NCBI GenBank assembly: GCA_910586215.1
Contig: CAJUGH010000031.1
Location: 1 to 47,576, forward strand
Source: an uncultured Acetatifactor sp.
Lineage (GTDB): Bacteria > Bacillota > Clostridia > Lachnospirales > Lachnospiraceae
Direction: 5' to 3'
Length of the DNA stretch: 47,576 nucleotides
Shown here in pieces: positions 7,696 to 17,393 of the stretch. The translations under genes were made by a program, and so were the position numbers. Positions within the stretch are counted from its first letter, which is position 1, and each line of letters starts with the position of its first letter. The notes below the pieces were generated by a model. The model did not search any database, was not told where the DNA came from, and was given only the letters and a program-made list of their open reading frames with translations.

Positions 7696-9477
7696 ATGAA
7701 AAAAATGAGGGAATGGTCCCGGAATGCAACCCAAAGAGAAAAAGTGATATCTCTTAGGGGGAAGATTCTCCTGTTGGTCGTGTTCGGGGGGATATTACCC
7801 TTGGGCATGGTGATGGTGATTTCCTTTGTCATGGTGAGAGCGCAGACGGAGGAAAGGCTGATTTACGCACTGAATCAAGGGTACAGCCAGGTGTATCAGG
7901 CGGTGGGAGACAAGCTGTCAAGGCTTCACAATATGTCCACCCTGTTTGCGGTGAATGACATGGCCAGCCCGGCGCTTCGCTTTGACGACAAGGATATGGA
8001 CGTTGCAGAGCAGCTGATGCTTTTTGAAAATATCAATTCCTATGCCTATGGACTGGAGATGACCATGGATTCCAGCAATATCGTATTTTACATAGAAGAC
8101 AGATATGCGGTAGTCAATACCCAGAGCAACCGCTACCGTCCCCTGACGGATGCCTACGGAGCCAGGTGGTATTACAGCCTGCAGGGGAATAACGGGCGTC
8201 CCGTGTGGGTGCTTCTGGACGGCAGCGGAAAAGAAGGATCCTATGCGGCCATTGCCAGGGAGTTATGGAATCCGGATGACTACAGCCAGACAATAGGAAT
8301 CCTGGCCATCATGACAAAGCAGAAGAACCTGGAGAGCATGCTGCGGAATGCATACGAGGAACAGGTATTGTACCTGGAGACAGCAGATGGGACTCTGCTG
8401 GCCTCCAACCTGCCGGAGGAGGAGCTGCCCAGGCTCTCCATCCAGGAGCGGAATGTGGACGACAGGGAGTTCCGCAGCATCCTCCTGGACGGGGTACCCT
8501 GTTATGCCAGGAGCTGCCGCATCGATGGCTCCAACGTGTACCTGGTATCCGTGGTTCCAAGGCATGCCATACGGAAGAGCATCAGCGTCCTGGATGGGAA
8601 TATGGGACTGATGTTCGTGGGGGTGAGTCTGCTGATGCTGCTGGTGATGGCTACCATGCTGAAGTCCATTACGGGACGCCTAAAGCTTCTGAAGGAACAG
8701 ATGCTTTTGATTCGGGAGGGCAATATCTGTAAGATGGAGGAGGGTTCTTCCCGGGATGAAATCGGACAACTCATCGGCAACTATAACGTGATGGTGGACA
8801 GGGTAGAGGAGCTTCTGCGGGAACAGTATATCCTGGGCCAGGAGAAGGTGCAGGCAGAACTGCGGGCGCTCCAGTCCCAGATCAACCCCCATTTTCTATA
8901 CAATACCTTGGATATGATAAACTGGATGTCCCAGAAGAAGGAGTCGGAGAACATCCGCAGTGTGGTTCAGGCCATGTCCCGATTCTACCGCCTGACCTTG
9001 AGCAAGGGGAAGGATATTGTGTCTATCCGGGACGAGGTGGAGATGTGCGAGGCTTATATGGAGATACAGAAGCGGCGCTACAAGGGGCGCATCTGCTACG
9101 AGGTGGAGGTGGATGAGGATATCCTGGACTGCCTCATCCCCAAGATTACCCTGCAGCCCTTCCTGGAAAACGCCATTATCCATGGCATCAGCGAGAAGGC
9201 AGACGGGCGTGGGATGGTGATCTTAAATGGCTGGATGGAGGACGGGCGCATCACCTTGAGCGTAACGGACGATGGGGAGGGGATGAGCCAGAGGGACAAG
9301 GAGAAATCCCATCAGGGGAGCCATTACGGTTTGTCCAATATCGAGCACAGGCTGAAACTATTTTTCGGGGAATGTATTCCGGTGCAGATTGAGAGTTCGC
9401 TGGGGATCGGTACCTGCGTGATTATCAATATCCCTATTAGGACAGACACAGAAGAGGCGGTGGAGAATGAAGGGTGA
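7696..9477 (+). CDS. YesM-type sensor histidine kinase
   Basis: The 593-residue protein has a short cytoplasmic N-terminus, a first transmembrane helix at about residues 25-52, an extracellular sensing domain to about 300, a second transmembrane helix near 303-322, a HAMP region, then the His_kinase domain with QINPHFLYNTLD (phosphoaccepting His) and an ATPase domain with LQPFLENAIIHG and GLSNIEHRL. This is the LytS/YesM class that phosphorylates AraC-type response regulators. It sits between its regulator and a solute-binding lipoprotein, consistent with sensing the imported sugar or its binding protein outside the membrane. Confidence 0.92.
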   Translation: MKKMREWSRNATQREKVISLRGKILLLVVFGGILPLGMVMVISFVMVRAQTEERLIYALNQGYSQVYQAVGDKLSRLHNMSTLFAVNDMASPALRFDDKDMDVAEQLMLFENINSYAYGLEMTMDSSNIVFYIEDRYAVVNTQSNRYRPLTDAYGARWYYSLQGNNGRPVWVLLDGSGKEGSYAAIARELWNPDDYSQTIGILAIMTKQKNLESMLRNAYEEQVLYLETADGTLLASNLPEEELPRLSIQERNVDDREFRSILLDGVPCYARSCRIDGSNVYLVSVVPRHAIRKSISVLDGNMGLMFVGVSLLMLLVMATMLKSITGRLKLLKEQMLLIREGNICKMEEGSSRDEIGQLIGNYNVMVDRVEELLREQYILGQEKVQAELRALQSQINPHFLYNTLDMINWMSQKKESENIRSVVQAMSRFYRLTLSKGKDIVSIRDEVEMCEAYMEIQKRRYKGRICYEVEVDEDILDCLIPKITLQPFLENAIIHGISEKADGRGMVILNGWMEDGRITLSVTDDGEGMSQRDKEKSHQGSHYGLSNIEHRLKLFFGECIPVQIESSLGIGTCVIINIPIRTDTEEAVENEG

Positions 9478-9484
9478 GGAAAAA

Positions 9485-11104
9485 ATGTGGAAGGCTGCCA
9501 TAGTGAAGTGCGGGAAGAGAGGACTGGGAATGCTCCTGTGCCTGGCCCTTCTGCTTCTGGGGAACTGTGCCAGGGCAGAAAGGGAGGACAGGGGTGAGGA
9601 AAGCAGGCAGCCTATTGTCAATTTCCGAGCCATCACCATTGGGAATATGCCGGAAGGGGGCATGGATGAAATCTACAGACAGTTGGATGCCCTCACCATC
9701 CCGGAATTGAACTGCACCCTGCGGTTTGAGTTCATCCCCTGGGGAAACGAGAGGCGGCAGCTGAACATCGTGACGGCTTCAGGGGAGTACGACTTTATCC
9801 CGGGGGGCGTCTTCTCGGACTACAGGACACTAGTATACAAGAACGCATTCCTGGACATGAACGCATATCTGGATGCGGTTCCGGCCTTGGCAGCGCACTA
9901 CACCACCTATGATGCAGATGCCTTGAAGAAATGCGAGATCAACGGCGGACTGTACGGGCTGCCGCAGTTTGGCAGGGGCGACGTAATCCAGAATCTGGGG
10001 GAGGGCTTTTTCTACAGGGAGGATCTGCGCAGGGAGTGGGGGCTTGCGGAAATCTGTGATCTGGAGACCATGGAAGCCTATCTGTACCGTGCGAAACAAG
10101 AGGAGCGGTACAGGGATAGGCCTCTGGTGACGGACAACCGGGTGTGGAGCAGTCTGTGGATGCTGCTCACCAGAGGAAAATATCTGGAACTCAACAGCAT
10201 CCTGGAGACCCCCTTCGTGGTGGTGGAGGCAGAGAATCCATATCAAGTGCTGAACCGCATGGAGACACCGGAATTTAAGGAGGCACTGTCTTATATCTGG
10301 AAATGGAAGCGGGACGGTATCCTGGATTCTGACATGCTATCCCGTTCCGACAATGAGGGGGAACTGGGCAAGAGCCTTCTTCTGGCAGACAGGAAGCCCT
10401 GCGAGACAAACAATCCCATCTGGTCCTTGAACAGCCACTGGATTCCTCTGTTGGCAGAACAGCATCCGGAATGGGAATTCGGCTTTTTCCCCTATAACCT
10501 GTCCAATGACGACTATTATGCGAATTCTCTGGCAGGCAATACCGTCATTTCCATTTCAGCCAAAACTACGGAGCCGGAACTGGCGCTGAAGCTGTTGGAG
10601 AAAATCCATACGGATCACAGGTACTATGATCTGGTGGCATACGGCGTGGAGGGAAGCAGCTATGACCTGGTGGATGGAAGGATCAGCTCCGAGGGAATCA
10701 ATGCGGGAAAACGTTTCGCATGGACAGGCGTGACAGATGTGCTTATGAGTTATGAGGCGGTTCCTGTGAACCCCAGGTGGGATGAGAAGTTCTACCAGCC
10801 CATGATGGAATGGCAGGATGTGGTGTCCATGCGGGCAGAAGGGAATCCCCTGGACGGTTTTGCATTTTCCGTATCCGTTCGGGAACAGAACTCGGTAAAC
10901 CAGGTATGGCTGCAATATTTCCAGCCGCTGGTATGCGGATATGGGGAGGATTACATGGAGGAACTGGAGACGGCCAACCAGCGTCTCCATGACGCGGGTT
11001 TTGACAGATATCTGGAGACCATACAGGAACAGCTGGCAGACTACCGGGCCGGGAACCTGGACGGGGACGGAAGCGAGGCTCCGTCCGGGGTGCTGACGGA
11101 GTGA
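9485..11104 (+). CDS. solute-binding lipoprotein adjacent to the sensor kinase
   Basis: The protein of about 539 residues starts with a basic n-region, a leucine-rich helix and lipobox LLGNC, so it is an anchored lipoprotein. The body has the pattern of family 1 sugar-binding proteins of the LplA/YtcQ type, such as EYDFIPGGVFSDYR, LYGLPQ and FFYREDLRREWG. The ATG at 9485 is preferred because GAGGA lies 5 bases upstream; an in-frame ATG at 9467 overlaps the kinase stop. It is one of two binding proteins in the operon and is placed with the kinase, away from the permeases. It may therefore present ligand to YesM rather than feed the transporter; that is inference. Confidence 0.85.
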   Translation: MWKAAIVKCGKRGLGMLLCLALLLLGNCARAEREDRGEESRQPIVNFRAITIGNMPEGGMDEIYRQLDALTIPELNCTLRFEFIPWGNERRQLNIVTASGEYDFIPGGVFSDYRTLVYKNAFLDMNAYLDAVPALAAHYTTYDADALKKCEINGGLYGLPQFGRGDVIQNLGEGFFYREDLRREWGLAEICDLETMEAYLYRAKQEERYRDRPLVTDNRVWSSLWMLLTRGKYLELNSILETPFVVVEAENPYQVLNRMETPEFKEALSYIWKWKRDGILDSDMLSRSDNEGELGKSLLLADRKPCETNNPIWSLNSHWIPLLAEQHPEWEFGFFPYNLSNDDYYANSLAGNTVISISAKTTEPELALKLLEKIHTDHRYYDLVAYGVEGSSYDLVDGRISSEGINAGKRFAWTGVTDVLMSYEAVPVNPRWDEKFYQPMMEWQDVVSMRAEGNPLDGFAFSVSVREQNSVNQVWLQYFQPLVCGYGEDYMEELETANQRLHDAGFDRYLETIQEQLADYRAGNLDGDGSEAPSGVLTE

Positions 11105-11125
11105 GGAGACGGAGGGAGGAAGGGT

Positions 11126-11752
11126 ATGAATCCATTCAGCTTGAATTCCCCTTTTGCAAGGGGTGTCAACAAACTGGTGATGCTGCTGTACGCAGGGTTT
11201 CTGTGGTTCCTGTGCAGCATTCCCATCGTTACCATGGGGGCTTCCACGGCGGCTCTATATGAGGTGCTCCTAAAGGTGGTAAAAAACCAGGAAGGCTACA
11301 TTGGAGGCAGCTTTTTCCGGGCTTTTAGGGGGAATTTCAAGCAGGGGCTACAGTTGGGGATTCCCTTGATTCTGGTGCAACTGATTTTTGCGGTTAATCT
11401 TTTCTATTACGGCGTGCTGGGAGGAGAGGGCTTCCGGATCCAGACAGTGGTGTTCACTGTTTTGGCCCTGCTTACCCTGACGGCTTTCTCTTATGTCTTT
11501 GCGGTGATGGCGAAATTCGAGAATACGGCCCCGGGGCATTTTCGGATGGCCGTGGCGCTGATGGTTCGCCGCCCTGGATGGGCGGTGGCGATTCTGGTGC
11601 TTCAGGCCCTGACGGTGTTTCTGGTCTGGTTTTTTGTGTATTTTCCCATTCTGTTTATCGTGGGTATCAGCGGGTACATGCAGGCCGCTGTATTCGACCA
11701 TGTGTTTCGGAAGCTGATCGATGCGGGGGACATTCAGACGGAAGGGCAATAG
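11126..11752 (+). CDS. YesL-like DUF624 membrane protein
   Basis: The 208-residue protein begins MNPFSLNSPFARGVNKLVML and has five to six transmembrane helices, with the DUF624 signature of an early SIPIVTMGASTAALYEV segment. YesL-like proteins are regularly encoded inside Yes/Lpl-type carbohydrate operons in Firmicutes, but their molecular role is not established. It follows the first binding protein by 21 bp with GGAAGGG upstream of the ATG, so it is part of the same transcript. A 140-bp gap separates it from the permease genes. Confidence 0.85.
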   Translation: MNPFSLNSPFARGVNKLVMLLYAGFLWFLCSIPIVTMGASTAALYEVLLKVVKNQEGYIGGSFFRAFRGNFKQGLQLGIPLILVQLIFAVNLFYYGVLGGEGFRIQTVVFTVLALLTLTAFSYVFAVMAKFENTAPGHFRMAVALMVRRPGWAVAILVLQALTVFLVWFFVYFPILFIVGISGYMQAAVFDHVFRKLIDAGDIQTEGQ

Positions 11753-11892
11753 ATTTTATCCTACAAACATTTTCAAAAATTACTCTGTTTCTAGCTTTTT
11801 TTATATAGGTTTCCCTGTTCTCCCATCCTAAAATAGACTTAACAGACAAAATAGTAACAGACTGTTGCGGAACTGGAATAGGAGGGAAAACA

Positions 11893-12855
11893 GTGAAGAA
11901 GGAAAAGACAAAAGCCGTGAAGCCGTACAAAGAGCACCTGGGTTTCATGGGCGGGTTGCAGGAATTGTGGAAACACAAGCTGCTGTATCTGATGACACTT
12001 CCCACCATTATCTGGGTGTTGATATTCTGCTATTATCCCATGTATGGCGTGCTCATTGCATTTAAGGACTTCAGCTACAAGGAAGGTATCTGGGGCAGCC
12101 CGTGGGTGGGGCTGAAGAATTTCCAGTTTCTGTTTCACTACAAGGGAGTAGGCAGGATATTTTTCAATACCATTTTCCTGAATGTGCTATTTATTGTCAC
12201 TGGTACACTGATGTCCATCGTCCTTGCGCTGGTGTTTGTGGAAATTAAGAATAAGGTTTACAACAAAGTGGTGCAAACCATCGCCATCTTCCCCCATTTC
12301 GTCTCCTGGACCGTGGTCGCCATGTTCATGAGCGGCATCATTGGCGGAAGCGGCATCCTGACAAGATGGATTGTGGACAATGGGGGAGAGAATCCCGCGT
12401 TCTACACCAGTCCAGGGTGGTGGCCCTTGATCCTGGTACTGCTGAAGCTCTGGCAGGGAGCCGGGTACGGCACCATCGTGTATGTGGCGGCTATCACCGG
12501 ATTTGACCAGGAAATGTACGAGGCGGCCAGGGTGGACGGTGCCACCAGGCTACAGCAGATTACCAGGATTACCCTGCCCCTTCTGAAGACTACCGCCATC
12601 ATGCTGACCATCATGAGCGTGGGTAAGATTTTCAACGGCGACTTCGGCATGATTTATGCACTGGTGGGGGACAATGCTTCCCTGTATTCCACAACGGATG
12701 TCATCGACACCTTTGTGTACCGGGCACTGCGGCAGTTGAATAACCTGGGGATGAGTACAGCCACCAGCTTCTTTCAGTCTATTGTGGGTCTGATCCTGGT
12801 ATTTACCACCAACTTTGTCACGAAAAAGGCAGAACCGGATGCGGCTATCTTCTAA
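11893..12855 (+). CDS. carbohydrate ABC transporter permease (LplB type)
   Basis: The 320-residue inner-membrane permease has six transmembrane helices and the EAA loop as EMYEAARVDGATRLQQITRITLPLL, the site that contacts the ATPase subunit. The N-terminal HKLLYLMTLPTIIWVLIFCYYPMYG is typical of the LplB/YtcP-partner class used for large oligosaccharides. The start is a GTG at 11893 with AGGAGGG nine bases upstream. It is paired with the permease at 12957. No ATPase gene occurs in the operon, so a shared MsmX-like ATPase elsewhere is expected. Confidence 0.93.
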   Translation: MKKEKTKAVKPYKEHLGFMGGLQELWKHKLLYLMTLPTIIWVLIFCYYPMYGVLIAFKDFSYKEGIWGSPWVGLKNFQFLFHYKGVGRIFFNTIFLNVLFIVTGTLMSIVLALVFVEIKNKVYNKVVQTIAIFPHFVSWTVVAMFMSGIIGGSGILTRWIVDNGGENPAFYTSPGWWPLILVLLKLWQGAGYGTIVYVAAITGFDQEMYEAARVDGATRLQQITRITLPLLKTTAIMLTIMSVGKIFNGDFGMIYALVGDNASLYSTTDVIDTFVYRALRQLNNLGMSTATSFFQSIVGLILVFTTNFVTKKAEPDAAIF

Positions 12856-12920
12856 GTGTGAAAGGCGAAAAGAATGTTTCACATATTGTTTGTGCCGATT
12901 GCATCGGCATGACGGGAAGT
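12855..12920 (+). repeat. family 1 structured repeat, short form (copy A)
   Basis: Directly after the permease stop codon, GTGTGAAA (12856-12863) can pair with TTTCACAT (12877-12884). The constant linker ATTGTTTGTG follows, then a perfect hairpin TGCCGAT-TGC-ATCGGCA (12893-12909) and ATGACGGGAAGT. The hairpin stem differs from those in copies at 21181 and 43015, but the pairing is kept. It lies in the short gap between two permease genes and precedes the ribosome binding site of the second. Confidence 0.75.
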
Positions 12921-12956
12921 ATAAAAGAAATGAAGAAAGAGCAGGAAGGAAATAAA

Positions 12957-13865
12957 ATGGGAAAAACAAAAATAAAGACAGCCGGTATTAGAAAGTCCAG
13001 GGGCGAGAGAATATTTGAAGTGGTGGTGTATGCCATAGCCACAATCTTCTGCCTTTACTGCCTTTTCCCTTTTGCGATCATTCTGGGAAGCAGCTTTGAG
13101 ACGGAGGCAAACTTTGCAACATACGGTTTCCCGATTATCCCGAAGGATTTTACATTACAGGCATATAAGGTGGTGCTGGGGGATGTCCAAATCTTCCGTG
13201 CCTATGGAGTGACCATCTTTACGACGGTGGCGGGAACCATCTTCAGCATGTTTCTCACCATCACCATGGCCTATCCGCTTTCCTTGAAAAAGGTGAAGTT
13301 CCGCAATGTGATTACGTTCTTTGTATACTTCACCATGTTGTTTGGAGGCGGTCTGGTGCCTACATACCTATTGATTACCAAGAACCTGGGTCTGAAGGAC
13401 AACATCCTGGTTCTGATCATTCCGGTGGCTTTTGGTGCGTGGAACATGTTTCTGATGAGGAACTTTTTCAATGGCATACCCGGTGAACTGTCTGAATCGG
13501 CTTACATGGACGGGGCCAACGATTTCCAGATTCTGTGGAAAATCGTGCTTCCGATATCCGTTCCGGGCATTGCAACCTTGAGCCTGTTCTATGCATTGGG
13601 CTATTGGAACCAGTGGTTTAATGCCATGCTGTATCTGGATGACAGCAAGCTCTTTCCCCTACAGTATCTGCTGATGCGTATGCTGCGGAATGCGGACGCC
13701 ATGCGGGAGATGGCCAGGAGTACAGGCATCGCGGCAGGGGAGATTCCCACAAACTCCCTGCGGATGGCCACCACGGTTGTGGCCATTGGTCCCATCATTT
13801 TCCTGTATCCGTATGTACAGAAATACTTCACCAGCGGTCTCACTGTGGGAGCCATCAAAGGATAG
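12957..13865 (+). CDS. carbohydrate ABC transporter permease (YtcP type)
   Basis: The 302-residue permease has six transmembrane helices and the EAA loop as ELSESAYMDGANDFQILWKIVLPIS. It ends with the YtcP-typical KYFTSGLTVGAIKG. It forms the membrane channel with the upstream LplB-like subunit. The ATG at 12957 is chosen because AGGAAGGA lies just before it and the protein then begins MGKTKIK, as expected. An open extension back to 12858 is encoded by the family 1 repeat and is not considered part of the protein. Confidence 0.93.
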   Translation: MGKTKIKTAGIRKSRGERIFEVVVYAIATIFCLYCLFPFAIILGSSFETEANFATYGFPIIPKDFTLQAYKVVLGDVQIFRAYGVTIFTTVAGTIFSMFLTITMAYPLSLKKVKFRNVITFFVYFTMLFGGGLVPTYLLITKNLGLKDNILVLIIPVAFGAWNMFLMRNFFNGIPGELSESAYMDGANDFQILWKIVLPISVPGIATLSLFYALGYWNQWFNAMLYLDDSKLFPLQYLLMRMLRNADAMREMARSTGIAAGEIPTNSLRMATTVVAIGPIIFLYPYVQKYFTSGLTVGAIKG

Positions 13866-13958
13866 TTATGATTTATTTTCCGCATGTACACCGGGGCAGC
13901 AGCTCCGTTGCCGGCACGGAATATAAATAAAAAGTATGAAAAAGCAGGAGGAATAAGG

Positions 13959-15653
13959 ATGAAAAGCAAGTTATACAAAAAGATCATGGCTTTGGCTATG
14001 GCGGGTGCCATGACCCTGTCCCTGGCAGCCTGCGGAGGCAACGATGCTTCACAGGACAGCGGGCAGCAATCAAGTGGGCAGCAGTCTGCAGGAGGTTCCT
14101 CGGAAGACTCCCAGGACGGTGAGGAACAGGTGGCGGAGATGGAGGACACCACCATCCATATCCGTGTCATGAACGAATTCCGCAACCTGGATAAGGTTCT
14201 GGCGAAGTATGAGGAAATGACCAAAGATGATCCCATCATGAGCAAGATACATCCGGAATTCGTGTGGGTGGCCGGCGGCGACTACAAGGATAAGCTGACA
14301 ACAGCCATGATCGGGCAGGAGGATTTCGATCTGATGTTCTGCGGCGGCTGGCACGGGTTGAGCGGCTTTATACAGGACGGTAATTTTGCGGACTTGTCAT
14401 CATACTTTAACAATGATGCTTTTCCCGGCTTGAAGAATGCCTTTTCCGAGGATTTTGTGAAGGCCATGACCTCCTATATCCGCCAGGAGGACGGATCCTA
14501 TATGAAGGGAATCTACGGCATCAATCTGGCAACCTTCTATGAGGACACCAGGGGATTCATGTACCGTGAAGATCTGCGCAAAAAATATGAATGCGATCCC
14601 ATTACGGACGAAGCAAGCCTGCTGGAGTTTGTCAAGACGGTGCAGGAGAAGGAAGAAGGCATGATCGGCGTGAGCCTCTGGAATTTCTTCCGTCTGGACT
14701 CCCCCTGGTACTCCGCAAAGCATGACCATGTATACACACAGGACAATGTAAATGTACTGGGCGACCAGACCTGGGTATGGGTGGGTTTAAGCGATGATAA
14801 CAAGACGGTTCTCAACGTGGTGGTTCCCGGGGATTCCGCGGAAGAATTTGCCAAGATGCCCGCAGGCTACCAGGATGATTTCATCACCGCATATATTCAG
14901 GATCGTACCAAATGGAACCCTTACCTGAATCCCAACCGGGGTGGAACGGACACCGTGGAGAAACCTGCAGCCATTGCCTACAGCACTCTGAGTGAGTATG
15001 AGAGCAAAGTGAAGAGCGCCCTGGAGACTAACCCCGATGAGGAGTATGGCTTCTATGTCATCGAGGATGCCCAGCGCAATATGGAAGAGGGAGCTGTGAT
15101 CTGTGATATGGCTACCAACAACTGGCTGGTGGTTCCCGAATGGTCTGAGAAGACAGATGCGGTAATGTATTTCCTCGACTGGATGTTCGGCAGCCAGGAA
15201 GCCCATGACCTGTTCGAACTGGGTATCCAGGGCGAGGATTGGGAAGCAGTAGGCGAGGACGGCTATAAGAAGCTTGACATCGATGAGAACCTGGCCTATT
15301 CCATGCCCACCTACTCCTTCACCCAGAACCCCACCTACATCAGGGTGAGTGAATTCGTAAGCGGGAACGAGGAGATCAAGAGCCGTTTCGACTATATGTA
15401 TGATACCGCTACCTACGAACTGAGCCCTCTGGCTGGATTCGTGTTCGACACCACCAATGTGGAGACCCAGATCGCCAACGTGTCTGCCCTGTCCAATGAA
15501 CTACAGCTGACCATCTCCATGTACGATGCGGATGAGGCAGCGCAGAAGATCCAACAGTGGCATAAGGACGCTACAGATGTAGGCCTTGAGGAGATCCGGA
15601 CAGAACTGATCTCCCAGCTTCAGGCGTTCCTTGACGCTAAGAATGCAAATTAG
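13959..15653 (+). CDS. extracellular solute-binding lipoprotein of the transporter
   Basis: The protein of 564 residues has a classic lipoprotein signal, with a basic start, a hydrophobic helix and LAACGG, followed by a serine/glutamine/glycine-rich linker and a family 1 solute-binding fold (YKDKLTTAMIGQEDFDLMFCGGW, YKKLDIDENLAYSMPTYSF). It should capture an oligosaccharide at the cell surface and deliver it to the two permeases immediately upstream. AGGAGGA precedes the ATG at 13959. Unlike the binding protein at 9485, it sits at the end of the permease genes, the usual place in LplA/B/YtcP operons. Confidence 0.92.
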   Translation: MKSKLYKKIMALAMAGAMTLSLAACGGNDASQDSGQQSSGQQSAGGSSEDSQDGEEQVAEMEDTTIHIRVMNEFRNLDKVLAKYEEMTKDDPIMSKIHPEFVWVAGGDYKDKLTTAMIGQEDFDLMFCGGWHGLSGFIQDGNFADLSSYFNNDAFPGLKNAFSEDFVKAMTSYIRQEDGSYMKGIYGINLATFYEDTRGFMYREDLRKKYECDPITDEASLLEFVKTVQEKEEGMIGVSLWNFFRLDSPWYSAKHDHVYTQDNVNVLGDQTWVWVGLSDDNKTVLNVVVPGDSAEEFAKMPAGYQDDFITAYIQDRTKWNPYLNPNRGGTDTVEKPAAIAYSTLSEYESKVKSALETNPDEEYGFYVIEDAQRNMEEGAVICDMATNNWLVVPEWSEKTDAVMYFLDWMFGSQEAHDLFELGIQGEDWEAVGEDGYKKLDIDENLAYSMPTYSFTQNPTYIRVSEFVSGNEEIKSRFDYMYDTATYELSPLAGFVFDTTNVETQIANVSALSNELQLTISMYDADEAAQKIQQWHKDATDVGLEEIRTELISQLQAFLDAKNAN

Positions 15654-15817
15654 CAGTAAGTAAGAGAATCACAAGTTTACAGGAAGTGTTTATGGGAAGA
15701 GGCGGCCGCAGGCAGGACTTGGGGCTGTCTCTTTTCCTCTATTGGGTCTGGGAAGACATGGTTCCTAGGGGATGACACCATTCCATAGGATGCGCCCTGG
15801 AGCGCAGGAGGTTTAAA

Positions 15818-17281
15818 ATGAAACAGGAGACAAATCAGCTACGGATTTACCCTGTCCCCAAAGGGGCAGTATTACAGGAAGATTACTGCCTGCGCGTCCG
15901 CAGCGTGGGAACCCAGGACTGGCGGGAACTGAAGACATACCGGGTGAAGGTAGACATGCATGATGTGCGGTGTGCCTCTATGGCTTATTTTGATTTCCAG
16001 GGAAAGGTAGAGGTGGAGATCACTTTCCCGAAATTCTACACGGTGTACAGGGTGGATATCCGGCCCCTCTTTCTGGGAATCCGGCCTGAGATGGAGCCGA
16101 AGCGGATCACCTTCCTGCTGGACAAGCCAATGAACCTGTCGGTGGAGGTGAACAAAGACCGTTTTCATAACCTACATCTCTTTGCCGGAGCCATAGAGGA
16201 GGCACCGGACAAAGAAGGGGAGAATGTGCTGGTGGTCCATGGCTCCCTAGAGCGGCCCGGATGTCTGGGGGACGGTCTCAATGCCCGGCTGGAAGCCATG
16301 CCGGAAGGCAGGACGCTCTATGTGGAGCCGGGCATCTATTATATTGAGGAAAGTGTCTGGCATCTGCCCTCCCACACCCATATCTACCTGGAGGGCGGTG
16401 CAGTGCTCATGGGCGGCCTGGTCCTGGAGCAGGGGGAAGGACTTAAGATTGACGGCAGGGGGATCCAGTACCTGGCAGACTACCACAGATTCACCGGTAT
16501 AAACGGCATAAGAATAGGAAATTCACGTGACATTGTGATTGAGAATTTGATTTTTATCAATCCGCCCCATTATACGGTGGCCTTGGGGAACTGCGGGAAT
16601 GTAGTGATCCGCAATATCAAATCCTTCAGCTGCGAGGGGTGGAGCGATGGCGTGGACATGATGAGCTGCAGGAACGTGCTGGTGGAAGGCTGCTTCCTGC
16701 GCACCTCCGATGACTGTGTGGCAATCTACGGCAGCCGTTGGGACTATCACGGCGGGAGCAGGGAGATTACGGTGCGGCATATGACCCTCTGGGCAGACGT
16801 GGCCCATCCCACCATGATCGGCGTCCATGGGGATCACAGGAAGGAGGGGGACGTCATCGAGAAAATCTTCTTTGAAAATATCGATATCCTGGAGCACCAT
16901 GAGTTCCAGCCCGGCTACCTGGGAGCCCTGGCCATCAACGCCGGGGACAGGAACCTGGTGAGGAATGTTACCTACAGAGATATCCGCATCGAACCCTTTG
17001 AACACGGAAAGGTACTGGACTTCCAGGTGAAGTGGAATAAAGACTATAACCCCGCGCCGGGCAGGGGGATCCAGGATATCCTGGTGGAGCAGGTGCAGGT
17101 GATGTCAGGGGACGGGGAAGAGCCTTCCGTCATTGCAGGATACAGCGAGGAATGCCCGGTGCGGGATGTGAGGATCCGGGACTTTTACCGGGACGGCCGG
17201 AAGGCAGAGAGCCTGGAGGAAGCCGGGATCACGGTGGGGGAATTTGCGGAGAATGTACGCATGGATTCCCGCGGACGATGA
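15818..17281 (+). CDS. GH28-like right-handed beta-helix glycosidase
   Basis: The 487-residue protein lacks a signal peptide and is predicted to be cytoplasmic. An N-terminal beta domain of about 100 residues precedes a parallel beta-helix with the GH28 (polygalacturonase-like) core: GWSDGVDMMSCRNV, then TSDDCVAIYG containing the paired aspartates, then GVHGDHRKEGD. The usual NTD motif reads WSDG and the usual GHG reads GVHGDH, so the substrate is probably not plain polygalacturonan. AGGAGG precedes the ATG. Lying last in the uptake operon, it probably trims the imported oligosaccharide inside the cell. The last codons and stop lie within a family 3 repeat. Confidence 0.8.
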   Translation: MKQETNQLRIYPVPKGAVLQEDYCLRVRSVGTQDWRELKTYRVKVDMHDVRCASMAYFDFQGKVEVEITFPKFYTVYRVDIRPLFLGIRPEMEPKRITFLLDKPMNLSVEVNKDRFHNLHLFAGAIEEAPDKEGENVLVVHGSLERPGCLGDGLNARLEAMPEGRTLYVEPGIYYIEESVWHLPSHTHIYLEGGAVLMGGLVLEQGEGLKIDGRGIQYLADYHRFTGINGIRIGNSRDIVIENLIFINPPHYTVALGNCGNVVIRNIKSFSCEGWSDGVDMMSCRNVLVEGCFLRTSDDCVAIYGSRWDYHGGSREITVRHMTLWADVAHPTMIGVHGDHRKEGDVIEKIFFENIDILEHHEFQPGYLGALAINAGDRNLVRNVTYRDIRIEPFEHGKVLDFQVKWNKDYNPAPGRGIQDILVEQVQVMSGDGEEPSVIAGYSEECPVRDVRIRDFYRDGRKAESLEEAGITVGEFAENVRMDSRGR

Positions 17282-17330
17282 ACTGGGCAGTTGCGAAGCA
17301 GATATTTGACGAATGCCGTGAAGCACACTT
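17264..17330 (+). repeat. family 3 repeat, copy 1
   Basis: This 67-nt stretch closely matches 24511-24577. Shared blocks include GATTCCCGCG, TGCGAAGCAGA and GCGAATGCCG-like text. Small stems such as TTGC-GAA-GCAG and TATT...AATG are kept with wobble changes. It overlaps the end of the GH28-like gene and contains its TGA stop. Confidence 0.65.
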
Positions 17331-17344
17331 TTTTACAGAGATAC

Positions 17345-17374
17345 TTGACAATAAATGATACCATATAGTACTAT
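17345..17374 (+). promoter_or_regulatory. promoter and likely autoregulatory operator of the MarR gene
   Basis: TTGACA (17345-17350) and TACTAT (17369-17374) are separated by 18 bases. A 10-bp perfect palindrome ATAGTACTAT (17365-17374) overlaps the -10 box, the usual place for a MarR-family dimer to block its own transcription. The start codon follows 20 bases later. Confidence 0.55.
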
Positions 17375-17393
17375 TTGAGGCAGGAGGTATTGT

